From assembly GCA_014871385.1 (NCBI GenBank), contig CM026426.1, positions 85,394,947 through 85,458,946 on the forward strand: a DNA stretch of 64,000 bases, read 5' to 3'. Shown here piece by piece: positions 1 through 10,877 of the stretch. The position numbers and the translations under genes were made by a program. Source of the stretch: Ceratodon purpureus. Taxonomy: Eukaryota > Streptophyta > Bryopsida > Pseudoditrichales > Ditrichaceae. Position 1 is the first letter of the stretch, and every line of letters starts with the position of its first letter. Below the pieces are notes generated by a model, which worked only from the letters and a program-made list of their open reading frames with translations, was not told the origin of the DNA and searched no databases.

Positions 1-1
1 T

Positions 2-1036
2 TTGAGAAAGATGAAGACTAGAGCATTGACAAATGCTGAGAAAGGACAAGTGGTTGGAATGCACAAAGCTGGAAGCAAAGGTGTGGAGATAGCAAGAGAA
101 TTAGGTATGCCCTCATCCGTTGTTTATGGTGTTATAAAGAGTTTCAAAAAACGAGGAACTGTGAAGTCACCAAAGCCAACAAGTAGGCCTTGAAAGTTTA
201 CGGAGCGGAATATGAGACAGTTAGAACGTTTTCTTAATCAAGGTCGTCGTAAACCACTCATAGAAATTACAAATGAGATGGCATGTGTTGCAAAGGTTAG
301 TACTCGTACTGTAAAGAAGGCTTTGCATACCCTTGGTTATAGAAGCTGTGTTGCACTAAAAAACCTTTTCTCAGTAAAAAGCACATGGTAGACATGTTTG
401 CATTCGCTAAAGAGTATAAAAACTGGACCAAGAAGGATTGGAAGAAGGTTATTTGGACTGATGAATTATCTTTTGAAATAGGAAGGACTTATAGACAAAT
501 TAGAGTGTGGCGAAAGGCTTATGAAAGATATTTAGATAAATGTCTAGGACCATTTTTCAAGTCCAAGCGTACGTTGGTGATGGTTTGGGGTGCTTTTGGT
601 GGCTTTGAAAAGGCTCCTTTAGTAATTATACCTCCGTATAAGCAAAGTGCAGGTGATTTTGTGGATCTTATTTACGATGGCGCTTTAACTCCATTTTATT
701 TTATCCATCAACCTCACAAAGAAATGTTACTTATGGAGGATGGCGCTTTAGTCCATTGCAGCAATTTGCCAAACAAGTAGAGAGAAAAAATGGGTATAAA
801 GAAGTTGAAGTGGCCTGGCAACTCTCCAGATCTCAATCCAATTGAGAACCTATGGAAGATTATTAAAGATGAAGTTCAGAGTACATCCCGGCCACGCAAA
901 TGCACAAGAATTCGTGGAACCACTTCATAGAGTATGGGAAGAGATACCTCTTGACCTCTAAGAAACCCTTATTGATACCATGCCTACACGTATGAAGAAA
1001 GTAATTAGTGCAATAGGTGGTAGTACTAGATTTTGA
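2..1036 (+). pseudogene. Tc1-like (DD34E) transposase, broken
   Basis: This is the remnant of a cut-and-paste DNA transposase of the Tc1/mariner superfamily; its 5' end lies outside the window. Residues from 2 to 193 form the N-terminal helix-turn-helix region (GVEIARELGMPSSVVYGVIK). The catalytic core follows: VIWTDE (first Asp, near 455), MEDGALVH (second Asp, near 735) and [11 protein letters not shown] (Glu, near 840). I count 34 residues between the second Asp and the Glu, so the motif is DD34E. The copy is dead. It has a TGA at 191-193, a frameshift near 355 in an A-run, a TAG at 778-780 that sits in frame between two intact halves, another frameshift near 900, and a TAA near 960. The stretch WGAFGGFEKAPLVIIP looks more like fungal and animal Tc1 elements than the DD39D elements usual in plants, but this is judged from memory only. 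Confidence 0.85.
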
Positions 1037-1279
1037 GTACTATATAAGAGAAAGAAAATTTTGTATTGATTTTGTTTTTTTTTGCAATGTAAACAAGTAC
1101 TATTATTGAAATAGAATCTAAAGGCTTTCAAATGCAATTTTTTGCATTGAATTCCATGAATTTTAAACCTCGCATGAGCTCACCAAACTAGCTGTATAGT
1201 ACATTTTTCTAGCACAAAACAGAGAATCACATATCTTTTCTTCCGGGTATTGTTCAAGTGCCTCAAAATGAGCCGGAAA

Positions 1280-1640
1280 AATGGGGATCTTGCTACAGAT
1301 TGTTTCCTGGATGAAGGCGGATGCACGGGTGACCATAGTCTTCTGCTTCTTGAACCGACTCGACAAAGGGAAGCCCGACTTCTCGAACATGGATTAGGTA
1401 TTGCATACTCTTCCGGCGATGGAGTTCCACGATCATGCGCAGTTCTGGAGGGCAGTGTATTTGGGGGTCTTCATCACAGATCGGGCAGGAATGGTTGAGG
1501 TTGCCAATGCTATAGAGGAGAGAGGCTCCCGGGTCGAACAAGTCTGGCCGTGGCTCCATACCCCCACTCTGTATATTACACAAGGAAAGGAAGGATTCGT
1601 CACTCCGACGACCCATGAACCTCCACTGCCCTTGTACTTT
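1280..1640. other. GC-richer open stretch, coding status unclear
   Basis: The sequence is open on both strands here and clearly richer in GC than its surroundings. On the plus strand one frame reads ILLQIVSWMKADARV, continues past a TAG near 1393 and ends in PWLHTPTLYITQ. On the minus strand an open frame from 1616 to 1293 contains CPICDEDPQIHCP. I recognise neither. It could be an exon of the phosphatase-like locus downstream or the end of an older gene. Confidence 0.25.
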
Positions 1641-1675
1641 TATTTATTATAGATACATCATTGCCTATCTAGTTG

Positions 1676-1885
1676 GGATCGTAGGATCCCACGACGATAA
1701 CTACTTTCAGTGATCAAAGCAAATTACAAATTGAAGTTAGCGTTTGAATTATTGTAGGATCCTACGATCTCTAAATGTGTTCCGGCCTTCAATCTTCATG
1801 CTTTGGGAGATCGTAGGATCCTACGATCTCCAAGTTCAGTGGCGCTTCACATTGAGCAGTATGAGGATCGTAGGATCCTACGATC
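1676..1885. repeat. Palindrome cluster 1 (four copies)
   Basis: Four copies of the 20-bp palindrome GATCGTAGGATCCTACGATC occur at 1676-1695 (right arm diverged), 1751-1770 (left arm diverged), 1809-1828 (perfect) and 1866-1885 (perfect). The unit is its own reverse complement and contains a BamHI-type GGATCC core. The copies lie just upstream of the first exon I can support for the phosphatase-like gene. Confidence 0.95.
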
Positions 1886-1994
1886 TCGTTCCCTAAATCC
1901 TTTCTGCTTTCAATGTTTTATTCCATTTATTGTCGTAATATTATCACCTACTCGTTTATCGTGTTCACTCTTCTACCTTTCTTTCTGTTGTTAG

Positions 1995-4335
1995 AGACAA
2001 GAGGCGAGCCAAGTCCTCGTAATCGTGTTCAACCAGAATGAAGTGGAGAGAGCGACGAAAATGGCGAGTGATATTCTCGAAAGTGCAAAAATGCTCGCCA
2101 TAACTGTACCTACTATGGCTACTCTAACAATGAGGGAGAAATTGAAGAGGGTGCCAACCCCCAGGAAAAACGTGTGATTGACGTTTCCGACGATGAGGAG
2201 GGCTCTGCGGGTGAGGAGGATGTCGTCCAGGATGACGATTTGGAGGAGGGTGATGCAGCGCGGGTAGAGGAGGAAGAAGATTATCATGGGCGGGAAGAAG
2301 AGGATTAGCATGTTGAACGGCGGGAAGAAGAGGAGGGTGAGCAACTCTGTGGAGGAGGTGCTCGCAAGAAACTGTACGTGGGAGGATCTTCTAGTCGTCC
2401 AGGCGCCCACAGTCTCGGCGGACCTCAGAATGACGATGACGAAGAATAGCTTTATAAAAATATTGAAGTATGATGTAGTTCCTAACTTGTATAGTAGCAA
2501 TCAGATGTGGTGTTTGACACATGGTACAGAACTAACTATATCAATGTCACTATTGTTGAACGAACCATACAATGTGTCATTTTTCAACATTTTGTGTATT
2601 TATTTCCGTTACGGATCACTTTGCAGGTTAGCCCCCCCAACAACCCGCCATCTTCAGGTGTATGCTTTACAAAATCTGCTTTCACGCCGGAGTCCCCCCC
2701 TCCGAAGGCACTTTCCCGAAATGAACGGGGAATTTACTCTTCACTAGTCCAGATACCAGGGGGTACTAGTTCAAGTGCACAGAAAAGTTTCCATGGCGAT
2801 TCTGGCGCTCCTAGACAAGATGTTATATTGCCGTTAGCAGTAGACGCTGTCGTGTCTACACCTCCCTTCGGCATTACATCTTCTTTGCGAGGTCATCTTC
2901 CATCAACTGATCCGTCTCCAATGCAGATTGATACTGACTTATATACGTCTTCAAGTCATGCCCAAGGGTACGAAGGTGATTTGCAGCAGCAAAATGTCGC
3001 GGATACGCTGGCGGGGATGCAAGACGATCCATACGCTCTTCCTTCTCTCCCTAAGAACTTGGCAAAGGACAAAGAGGTAATTGCTAGTGTCTTCGAAGAA
3101 GCCCACGAAGCGGGGTTGCGGCCTTTCAGCCCTCCTGGAACGGAGACCTTGACAATTTCCCAGGATGTCCGGTCGGAGTCTGCCTCCCGGGATGTGTAGC
3201 CTGCAAATAAGAAAACTCTCCCTGAAGGTATTTCCCACCACTTTTCTTAGCGGAATCAGAGTAATCCTTTTCAGGCATATTCTCTAGACTCTAGGATCGT
3301 AGGATCCTACGATCCACAAGGGAAAATTGGATCCTTATTTCATCACGTTGCATATCATAGGATCCTATAATCTCTTAAAAGGATTGCAGGATCCTACGAT
3401 CATTTTTTGGTTTGTCGAAATGTGACATCCTCTTTCAGGATCGTAGGATCCTACGATCCATACGCTCGTCTCAGTGTTCTAACAGAAATGTTTTATTTTG
3501 ATCTCAAGGGTTAAAGTCTTTGACGTCTACGCAAAGCAAGAGGAATGTACCAGCTGTTCCAATGAAAAAGGGATCTGCATTGTGTAGAGAAGGTAATTCT
3601 CGCCAAACTATTTGATTTTACATGACTTGTGTTCTCCAAGGATGATTCTTATTATTGATTTGGCTGTCTTTTACAGGCAAACAAACTGCCCCCGCGAAGT
3701 CAACCGGGACTAGTGGCAAGAAGGTAAGGCAACCTCGGTACACTATTGTGGTGGACTTGAATGGTTTCTTTGTAAATCAAGGCGGCAGTATGGGTCAAGA
3801 AACCACAGTTAGGCCTGATGCGAGAAAGTTCTTGGAGCTGTTAGCAGAGAAGGCTAACGTCGTGGTATGGAGTTGTGCAATGAAAAAGAATGTGGATAGG
3901 ATTCTAGTGAAGGTTTTAGAAGGGTCAAAACTTAAGCCTGCGGTCCTAAAAGTGCTAACGCAGACCGAAGCTACCAAGTCTAGTTACCAAAACGAGGAAA
4001 ACCTAGACAAACAAATCATGCTTAAGGACCTTAAGATGGTCCAGGATAAGCTTGAGCATGTTGACCTAAGCCGAACATTGCTCATTGACGACAGCTGGTA
4101 CAAGAATCTTCTCAACAATTACCATGATGCAATCTATCCCATTACGTGGACGGGGCTGCCTTGGGACAAGTTCCTCATGTCCACTTTGCTACCTTGGCTC
4201 GAATCTATGTTCGATGCTGGCCAGATTGTCCAGAGATATGTCCGTAACAATTACCCTGAGCTCGGATTCAAGGACTATAGGAAGGACTTCAATGGTAAAC
4301 AGGCTAAGGAGATTCTGGTTGGATGTCAATTGTGA
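1995..4335 (+). CDS. FCP1/NIF-type HAD phosphatase-like gene 1 (multi-exon)
   Basis: The gene encodes a protein with a C-terminal FCP1 homology (NIF, HAD superfamily) domain, a fold that dephosphorylates Ser/Thr in the RNA polymerase II tail and other targets. My exon model is 1995-2467, 2627-3227, 3509-3592 and 3677-4335, with GT-AG introns at 2468-2626, 3228-3508 and 3593-3676 and phases that match at every junction. Exon 1 is very acidic (EEEED, SDDEE), exon 2 is Pro/Ser-rich, and exon 4 is the domain. In exon 4, VVDLNGFF replaces the DxDx(T/V) catalytic motif: the nucleophile Asp (3754-3756) is kept but the second Asp is Asn (3760-3762). VVWSCAMKKNV and LLIDDSWYKNL are the other conserved blocks. 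Exons 1-2 carry five in-frame stops (TGA at 2039 and 2069; TAG at 2306, 2447 and 3197), whereas the domain exons are open. It ends at TGA 4333-4335. It may be a live domain with decayed leader exons, a mis-modelled 5' end, or a young pseudogene. Confidence 0.6.
3295..3458. repeat. Palindrome cluster 2, inside an intron (four copies)
   Basis: Copies of the same 20-bp palindrome lie at 3295-3314 (perfect), 3354-3372 (diverged, paired arm changes), 3382-3401 (left arm diverged) and 3439-3458 (perfect). All four fall within the predicted 281-bp intron 3228-3508 of the phosphatase-like gene and make up about half of it. Confidence 0.95.
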
Positions 4336-4850
4336 GAGTCATCATCTTGGATAATCACCCCAAAAATTTAATATTATGGGCGTCGTGTATACTTTGTAAA
4401 GTTTTGTTTCATTCCTTTTAAGGACGCACATACTAATGAGGATATAGTTCTCATAGTGAAGGTGTAAATACCGGTGATCAAGGTGGGCTTCAGTTTTTGA
4501 AGCACTGAATTGTGAGCGATTCACTAGCTACTTCAATATTTTTATTGAGTTGCACACTCTGTAAAATTTCTTATCTACATAAACTTGTAGGATATACCTC
4601 AACGTTTAGAATCCAGGTGTAACAACATTCTATCCACAGGTTGTGTGAACACTATTTTGTTCACTTCAAGGAGAGTTCAAATTGTAATATGATTTGAGGA
4701 TCAGACCACAAACATTGAGGAGGGCTGTGTTATAACCCCCAATTTTACAGTAGTTCTGCGGTCAAGGAGAGTGATGCATAGGAGCTATGGTCGAGACGTG
4801 AATTAAGGACCTTCCGGATATGGATGAATCCAATTATCCACATCGTAGGA

Positions 4851-4945
4851 TCCAACGATGCCCATGGATAAATTAGGGCGCCAATTTTGGTTTCCATGCT
4901 TTTGCGATCATTGTTTTTATTTTCGGATTGTAGGATCCTACGATC
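4851..4945. repeat. Palindrome cluster 3 (two copies)
   Basis: Two diverged copies of the 20-bp palindrome lie at 4851-4870 (flanks changed to CATC...GATG, so still nearly self-complementary) and 4926-4945 (one mismatch). They sit just upstream of the second phosphatase-like domain. Confidence 0.9.
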
Positions 4946-4949
4946 CATT

Positions 4950-6025
4950 ATGTTGGTTATAATATCAAGCGGTGCTTTATGTCCACAACGACGAGACATT
5001 TCGAGGAAGGTTATAGTGCTATCTATTAACGGATTGCTTTATTTTGAGCAATATATCAAGTGCACCCCCCGTCGCTTCAACCCCAGAAACATTATGGCTC
5101 GTCCCGGTCTTCTAGAATTCATTACGTGCAAAAAGAGGTCAAGAAAAGGCCGTGTAAGCGGCACGTGAGAGAAAAAAACAGGCGCTGCCCGCGTACTTTT
5201 TGACATGGCATGTGATGTGCCACCGTGGTGCCAGCAACCGCCACGGGGGCTCGAACCAATGACCTCCGAGCGAGGCGTGTGGAGGGCACAATCTACGGTG
5301 CCGGGTTGACACCATCTGCCCACTTGGAACCAAACCCCGAGACAAGTCATTCATGTCTCAAGAATTATTCCTCGGAGGAATGTTCACAGTGCGCCACGCA
5401 GTACTGTGCGGGCAGCAACTCTGGCACCCGCTGCCTGCGACAGTGCGGGGGGCAGCAGGGGGTTCACCTAGAAAAGGCAGGCTTACACGGCCTTTTCATG
5501 ACCCCATTTTGCACGTAATGCTTCAGGATACTTCTCAACAACTTCGAAGTTGGAATATGGTCCTCCATGGCCCCTGCAAGACTAAGTAAGGTTATTCGAT
5601 ATCTCCTACCCGATAAGATCAGATTGAGGTTGCTCTTCTGTTATGGAAAAAACAAGTGTTCCAGGCCGCATTTGTATCCTTTTTGTGACAAGGAGCTATC
5701 CAGAATCGTAACGGACGAGAAATCGAAGCACTTTTGTCGTCCAGACAAAATTTTGATGGTTGATGACCAGCCAATGAGGCATGTTTTCAATGGAGACCTG
5801 GCATGCTACTTTTCAACTCCGTGGAGTGGTGAAATGACGTTATCCAACGCAGCAAACGTAATTCCTGACGTAGCAATAGCGTTGCTTCCGTTCATTTTGC
5901 CGCTAAAGTATTCCGCCTCGATAAAGGAGTACCTGCGTAGAAATCAGAAGGACGGAAAGTTTAAGCGTAGACTGATTGAGAGGTGGCACATTGAAAGAGG
6001 GCTACGTAGTGATGGTGGATCGTAG
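4950..6025 (+). pseudogene. FCP1/NIF-type HAD phosphatase-like gene 2, interrupted
   Basis: This is a second FCP1-type domain directly downstream of the first. The N-terminal part reads KVIVLSINGLLY and RPGLLEF; the catalytic DxD positions are Ser (5022-5024) and Asn (5028-5030), so the nucleophile is missing. A 401-bp inverted-repeat element (5120-5520) follows, after which the same domain continues in frame with LLNNFEVGIWSS, then KILMVDDQPMRHV and ALLPFILPL, the typical closing blocks. Deleting the 401 bp joins the halves with no frame change. The frame ends at a TAG (6023-6025) that belongs to a palindrome copy at 6018-6036. Without the nucleophile it is probably not an active phosphatase. 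It could be a pseudoenzyme if the 401 bp is removed from RNA, otherwise a pseudogene. Confidence 0.6.
5120..5520. mobile_element. 401-bp inverted-repeat element, copy 1
   Basis: This is a non-autonomous DNA element of exactly 401 bp. The first and last ~40 bp are inverted repeats (outer bases CATTACGTGCAAAA; inner GGCCGTGTAAGC), with only a few mismatches. The interior is GC-rich and includes CACGGGGGCTCGAACC, the reverse complement of a tRNA T-arm/B-box-like motif. No target-site duplication is visible. A second copy of identical length is at 37973-38373. It has no coding capacity of its own. Confidence 0.85.
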
Positions 6026-6036
6026 GATCCCACTAC
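6018..6036. repeat. Palindrome copy supplying a stop codon
   Basis: This is a copy of the 20-bp palindrome with a diverged right arm. Its internal TAG is the stop codon that ends the second phosphatase-like reading frame. Confidence 0.85.
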
Positions 6037-6829
6037 ACCGTCTGGAAACAAACATATCCTTCAATAAATATATATCAAGCTCAATTTGTGCAATATTGTC
6101 TGAACTTCGGCTGAAAACCAGTATCAAGTGCATTTTTGTGATACTGCCCACAACATCATGGTGTGATCCCACGGTCTTATAATCATGTGAAAAGTGTACT
6201 CGAGTCCGATTTTACCTTTAGGTCCAGATTTACTTAAATGTGGCATATTTACTTTTTTGGGGCATTTTTCATACAATTGTCGATTTTTCGATGTGGCTTT
6301 GCGGATGCAATCATTAGAGATTATTTTGGGTCTCTGAGAGGCCCTGCAAGGGCTTAAGGGGCAGGGTAATCTCTGTACAATTTTCGAAGTGGGCAACCAG
6401 CCAGCATGGCTCGGGCAGTGAGGATCGATCATGAGAAGGCTATGGTGTACCAACCATGCCTCGAGGTTTCCAAATTATAAAACCGGAGTCAGCCAACGTG
6501 TGGAGTGACTGATACTATATAAAATTCCAAGGTCAACGAACTGTACCCAAAACCAAGGAACTAGAATATTGTTTTGAGCTTTGTGTACCCCGCACTATTT
6601 CCGCAAACTATTGTTTCTGGTTCAGTTGTACCCAGGAAAAATAAGTATTCTAAAGACCAGCAAGGCAGTTTCAGGCGGGAAGGGGGTCTCCGAAAAGGGC
6701 GGTAGAACTGTCTCGTGGCATTCTCTGGCGCCAAAGTGAATGTTTTGGCGGGTGTGCGTGTGTCTGATTCTAGATCTGCTGATTAGGAAAATTAACCGTT
6801 CCGTCGTGAGCAACGTCAAGTGCTGCAGC
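6037..6829. other. Stretch without a supported gene
   Basis: Open frames here are short and unconvincing (for example minus 6453-6124). I see no family motif, repeat or RNA gene. Confidence 0.5.
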
Positions 6830-9800
6830 ATGGCTCTCTCTGATGTCACAAACACATGTAGTTCGTATATTCCGCAGATTAAATTGCCAAGCAAGTGTGC
6901 ACCACTAATCCGGAGAGGAAAGTCACTGGATACCCACGCGTCGAGAAGTAGTTTTCCACTGAGGAGAGCACGGGGTGAGAGTAATATCGATCTGTGGGTG
7001 GATGGACGCATATGGCCTATCGATCCTAGAACTGAGGAACCCCCGTCTTTCAGGATCACAAAAGATTATTTAGAGTTCCTCTGTGAAGGTGAGAATGGGA
7101 TGCTTGGTTATACAAAACGCTTGAAAACAGGGGGTAGTGTACAGGAATTGGAGTCACGAGTCTTGACGTTGCAGGGTCTGGTCGCGGAGTATGAGGGACA
7201 GATTCAACATCTTCGGAATTTATGCATGCGGCTTGAATCCGAGGCCAGCATCACGTTGGATGCAGCAGCCTAAGATGGGATTGATCGAAGAAACCTTTGC
7301 TTGGACGTGGAAAGGCTCAAAAGCAAGATGTGAGAAGCTTAGTGGAAATCTAGCCCGCAGCGAGCACCGCACCCATGCGAATGATGTGGATCATCGTGAG
7401 AAAGTTGAGTCTATGGATACTGAGCTGCAGAGATGCAAACTGGAGTACCATAAGTTAGAGGAGAAGCTCCGTTCCATGGTTCGAACTCCCCGTGGATTCC
7501 GCCAGAGGGTGCACGGGAAATCGATGAAGAGCTTGGCTGATCTTGCAGGCGGTAGCGGCCATGCCAAGCGACAGAGGGCCCTTATGAGAGCCATGCTCCA
7601 GCCGGCAGTCGTGGCGGCGATTCGGAGCACTAACAAGGTCGCCGGTGGTAAGAAGAGACTGGCCGGTGATTCTACGACGCAAGCAAAGACGGCGGCATGC
7701 TTGGCCAGTATCCTCAGGCCAGCTGAAGCGGCGGCAATGGTGGAGCAGCAGAGGATGTCCCCAGCAAAGGCAAGTGTAGTAAAGGATGTTATTAGGCAGA
7801 TCGGGGATAGCATAGGTTCTGATAGCATGTTGGATGCATGCGACAGCGCTGGAGTGACGGTGAGAGGTTACGATGCGATATACAGGACGGTGAAGAATCG
7901 CATTGGAATGGTAGCACCAGGTATAAAATCTGGTATTTTGCCGGCGCCACATCGACTAGGGTCGTTGAGAAAAGAAATGAACTTGAAGCTCCCACAGTTC
8001 ATTGGGGACTATTACCATATTGACGAACGCTGCACAATCCCAGAAGTGCGGGTGGGAGGAAAGGTGGTCACAGCAGCAAAGGAGGTTGTTCTGGATAGCA
8101 AAAACAGTCTGTTCGTTGAGTTGGAAGTTGTGCAACGGTCGATGGTTATGTTCTACGAAATGACGACGGAAGGTAACTTTCCATTTGTGTGCATAATTGG
8201 ACTTAGTCAAACGTAAGCGCTTATGTTATGATTGTAGTGTACTAGATTCAAGGTGAGTTGTGACCAAGGTGTATAATATGTTCATGCTGTGCAGAGTGCA
8301 ATGGCGGTCCACTGATCTTCGTGCTGAAGCTTGATGAAGAAGAGGTTCTACAGGGGAAGAAATTCGAGAGAGTGAGTCTGACCTTGATGAATCGAGCCTT
8401 AGATCCTAGCATCCAGAAAGACCATGAGAGATACTTCTCTGTACAATCCGAACAAGAGATATGGCCCATAGGATGTTTCCAAGTAGGGAAAGAGTCTTAT
8501 GATGTGCTGAAGTGGGCATTTGAGAAGACTAGGTTCTCTGAGTTGATTGCAGCACATATGGCCGGCCAACAACTTGTGGTGGAGGGAGTTGGCAGTTTTA
8601 ATGTGGAGTGGCACCTAGCCGCTGATATGAAAACGATTAAGTGCATGTATGGGCTTCAGCACGGTCCCACATGCAAGATGACGTGCATCTATTGTGAGCA
8701 GATCCATGAGGTATCAAAATCTTGGAGCAGCGCAGTAGCAGTAAGGGAATTCAGGCTACAGGGCAAGGATAACTGGCAAGGGGGGCTTTTTGCTTCGAGG
8801 ATCCCACCGAAGCCCGTCAATATTGAGACGCACCCACGGTGGAAGCCTATTCTGCCCATTCCGCTGTCTCACACTCATATATGTACCCTCCATGCCCAGG
8901 TTCGTATTATTGAGAAAATCTTGCACCTTCATTTCATGTTCATCTGGAACATGGAAGATCCGAGGAGGAGAGCAGAGGCTATGGATTCCATTGAGAAGAC
9001 TTTGTCAGCGATAGGGGTGGAGGGGGGCAACTGCCAGCTGAAGCAGGATAAGAAGAGGTCCGGAAAGAATGCAAATGTTGTCATGAAGCTTGGTTTGAGT
9101 GGAAAGGTGGCTGCGAGGTTGTTCCGTCAAAGCACATGGTCCACGTATGACAAGGTGTGGAAAGAAGTGTGCATGTCAGAATTCAACAACCTCGAAGGGG
9201 GGCAAGGTCGACAAAATCGATGGCGGGTTTGGGAGGCACTGGAGGATTTACAGCCGTATCTCACAGGACTTGTGCTGACGCAGGGACAGCGTGACTCTTG
9301 TAGGGCAAAGATGGATGCTTTTGGGAAGGCCTTCCTTGCAGCATTTGGAGAAACGCACGTTACCCACTATATCGTAAGGGACGGTTCTATATGCTGATCA
9401 ACATGTGCTTTGGTGTCTTCAATATAGGAAGCTGCAATGGAATTACGATGGTACCTGAGGCTCTGTTCACTACTTAGCTAGGCATGGCATGGCGCTAACT
9501 CCTAAATTCTTATATTTCTGTGTGCAGCACGTACTCGTGAAGCATGGGCCATGGTTCGTTGAAATCTACGGCAGTTTGTCAGTCTGGTCCTGTCAAGGTA
9601 TGGAAAAGTCGCATCATGCAGCAAAAGCAGCAACGCAAGGTCACACACAACATGGAGGGACAGCTGCTCGCACTAGCGTGATTGTTCAACAATACCAATG
9701 GTGGTACCGCTGCATTCAGCATCGGTATACCAGGAAGGAAGAGAGGAGATTGGAAGAATCCCAGGCTATTCCAGTGGATCCAAGCGCCATAGCTGCGGCC

Positions 9801-10088
9801 GCAAGAGGTCGGCATGCTTGGTGGGCCTCGGGAGCTGCTGAAGCTTCGGGAGTGTGGCGTCAAAGTCGTCATAGAGATGGGAATCGCTGGGTGGCTCCAA
9901 ATAGTGGTTCTACAGAGTTGGCTCACACTCATCCAGATAGTGCAGGCATCGATGAAATTCCTTGTGGAATAAGCAGTGGGGCAGTGGAGACGCGCGGAAC
10001 CCAGCCTGTCCGTGAAGAGGATTACCAGGCGACAACTGATACAGATCAGTGGGAGAATGAACATGTCACCGACATAACAGAGTTGTAG
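6830..10088 (+). pseudogene. Multi-exon transposon-like protein gene (family not named)
   Basis: The first frame runs from ATG 6830 to a TAA at 7271-7273 and ends in a coiled coil (VQELESRVLTLQGLVAEYEG). The coil continues in another frame (CEKLSGNLARSEH), so a frameshift lies near 7320. From there the model is exon to 8172, intron 8173-8294, exon 8295-9373, intron 9374-9527, exon 9528-10088, with matching phases. The middle contains a Lys-rich basic region, IGDYYHIDERC, a Cys cluster (CKMTCIYCEQIH) and LHAQVRIIEKILHLH. The end has HVLVKHGPWFVEIYGSLSVW, then SCQGMEKSHHAAK. This order (Cys cluster, LH...R block, H-x-P/G-W/F block, QGxEK block) resembles multi-copy proteins of transposons in many eukaryotes; I recall the pattern but cannot name the superfamily. 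It stops at TAG 10086-10088. The 5' part is broken; the last three exons are open. Confidence 0.55.
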
Positions 10089-10873
10089 TTTGACTTGATC
10101 TGGAGGTGCCTGCTTTGCTATGGAGCATGCGTCCTACCATACAAAGTTTGCCATATCGTAAGTCTGTAATGTGAGCCACATTGTCCCAAAATTCTTGTAC
10201 GGTCATTTCGAGTATGGAAACAGGGTTCAAACTTGATGCTTTTTAAATTTGACTATTAATTCAAAGTGCATCAGAGTATTGTGAGAAACAGTGCCCGAGC
10301 ACTGAGCAACATTATCAACTGCATGTTAATGTATTTTTAATTAATCACGGAAATTTAAATTTCGAGTAAGCAATAAGTGAATGATGATGCAATCCCACCT
10401 CAGTAAAAACCTGAACTACTACAAAATCATCCATTTCAAACAACACTCAAGAATATTAAAACAACTTGTCCTGATTGAGCTTCATTGGATGAATGTGCAC
10501 TTCTCACGAGAGTATTGCAAATTTCACGTTAAAGCACATACCTTCTTGTCTTCCTCATTGTTTATAGTATTGTAGTCTGTAATATGGATTTATATAATAT
10601 CCCATTCCAAATTTGTTGGTAGTAGAAGTTTCTCATTACCCTCGTGATGCTGAAGCAAATGATTTCCTTAGATCTATATAAAACAGGACGGTAGAAACTA
10701 GAAAAAATGAACTAATTTGTGGGCCACGCTATTTTTAATTAGTTATACAAATCATCTATTCAAAATCTTAACAATTTTGAATAGACAGAATACATGAATT
10801 TCAATATAAGTAATATGTCGTAAACCCTGCGCACCTGCAAATTCAATGTGGGTAATAATAAATTTTGGCAAGA
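10089..10873. other. AT-rich intergenic stretch
   Basis: Nothing identifiable. One short open frame (10381-10575) has no recognisable feature. Confidence 0.6.
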
Positions 10874-10877
10874 TTAA

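Noticed and set aside
1676-3458. CRISPR-like array suggested by evenly repeated 20-mers
   Set aside because: The units are perfect palindromes with irregular spacing, dispersed through introns of a eukaryotic gene, with no spacer-length regularity and no cas genes.
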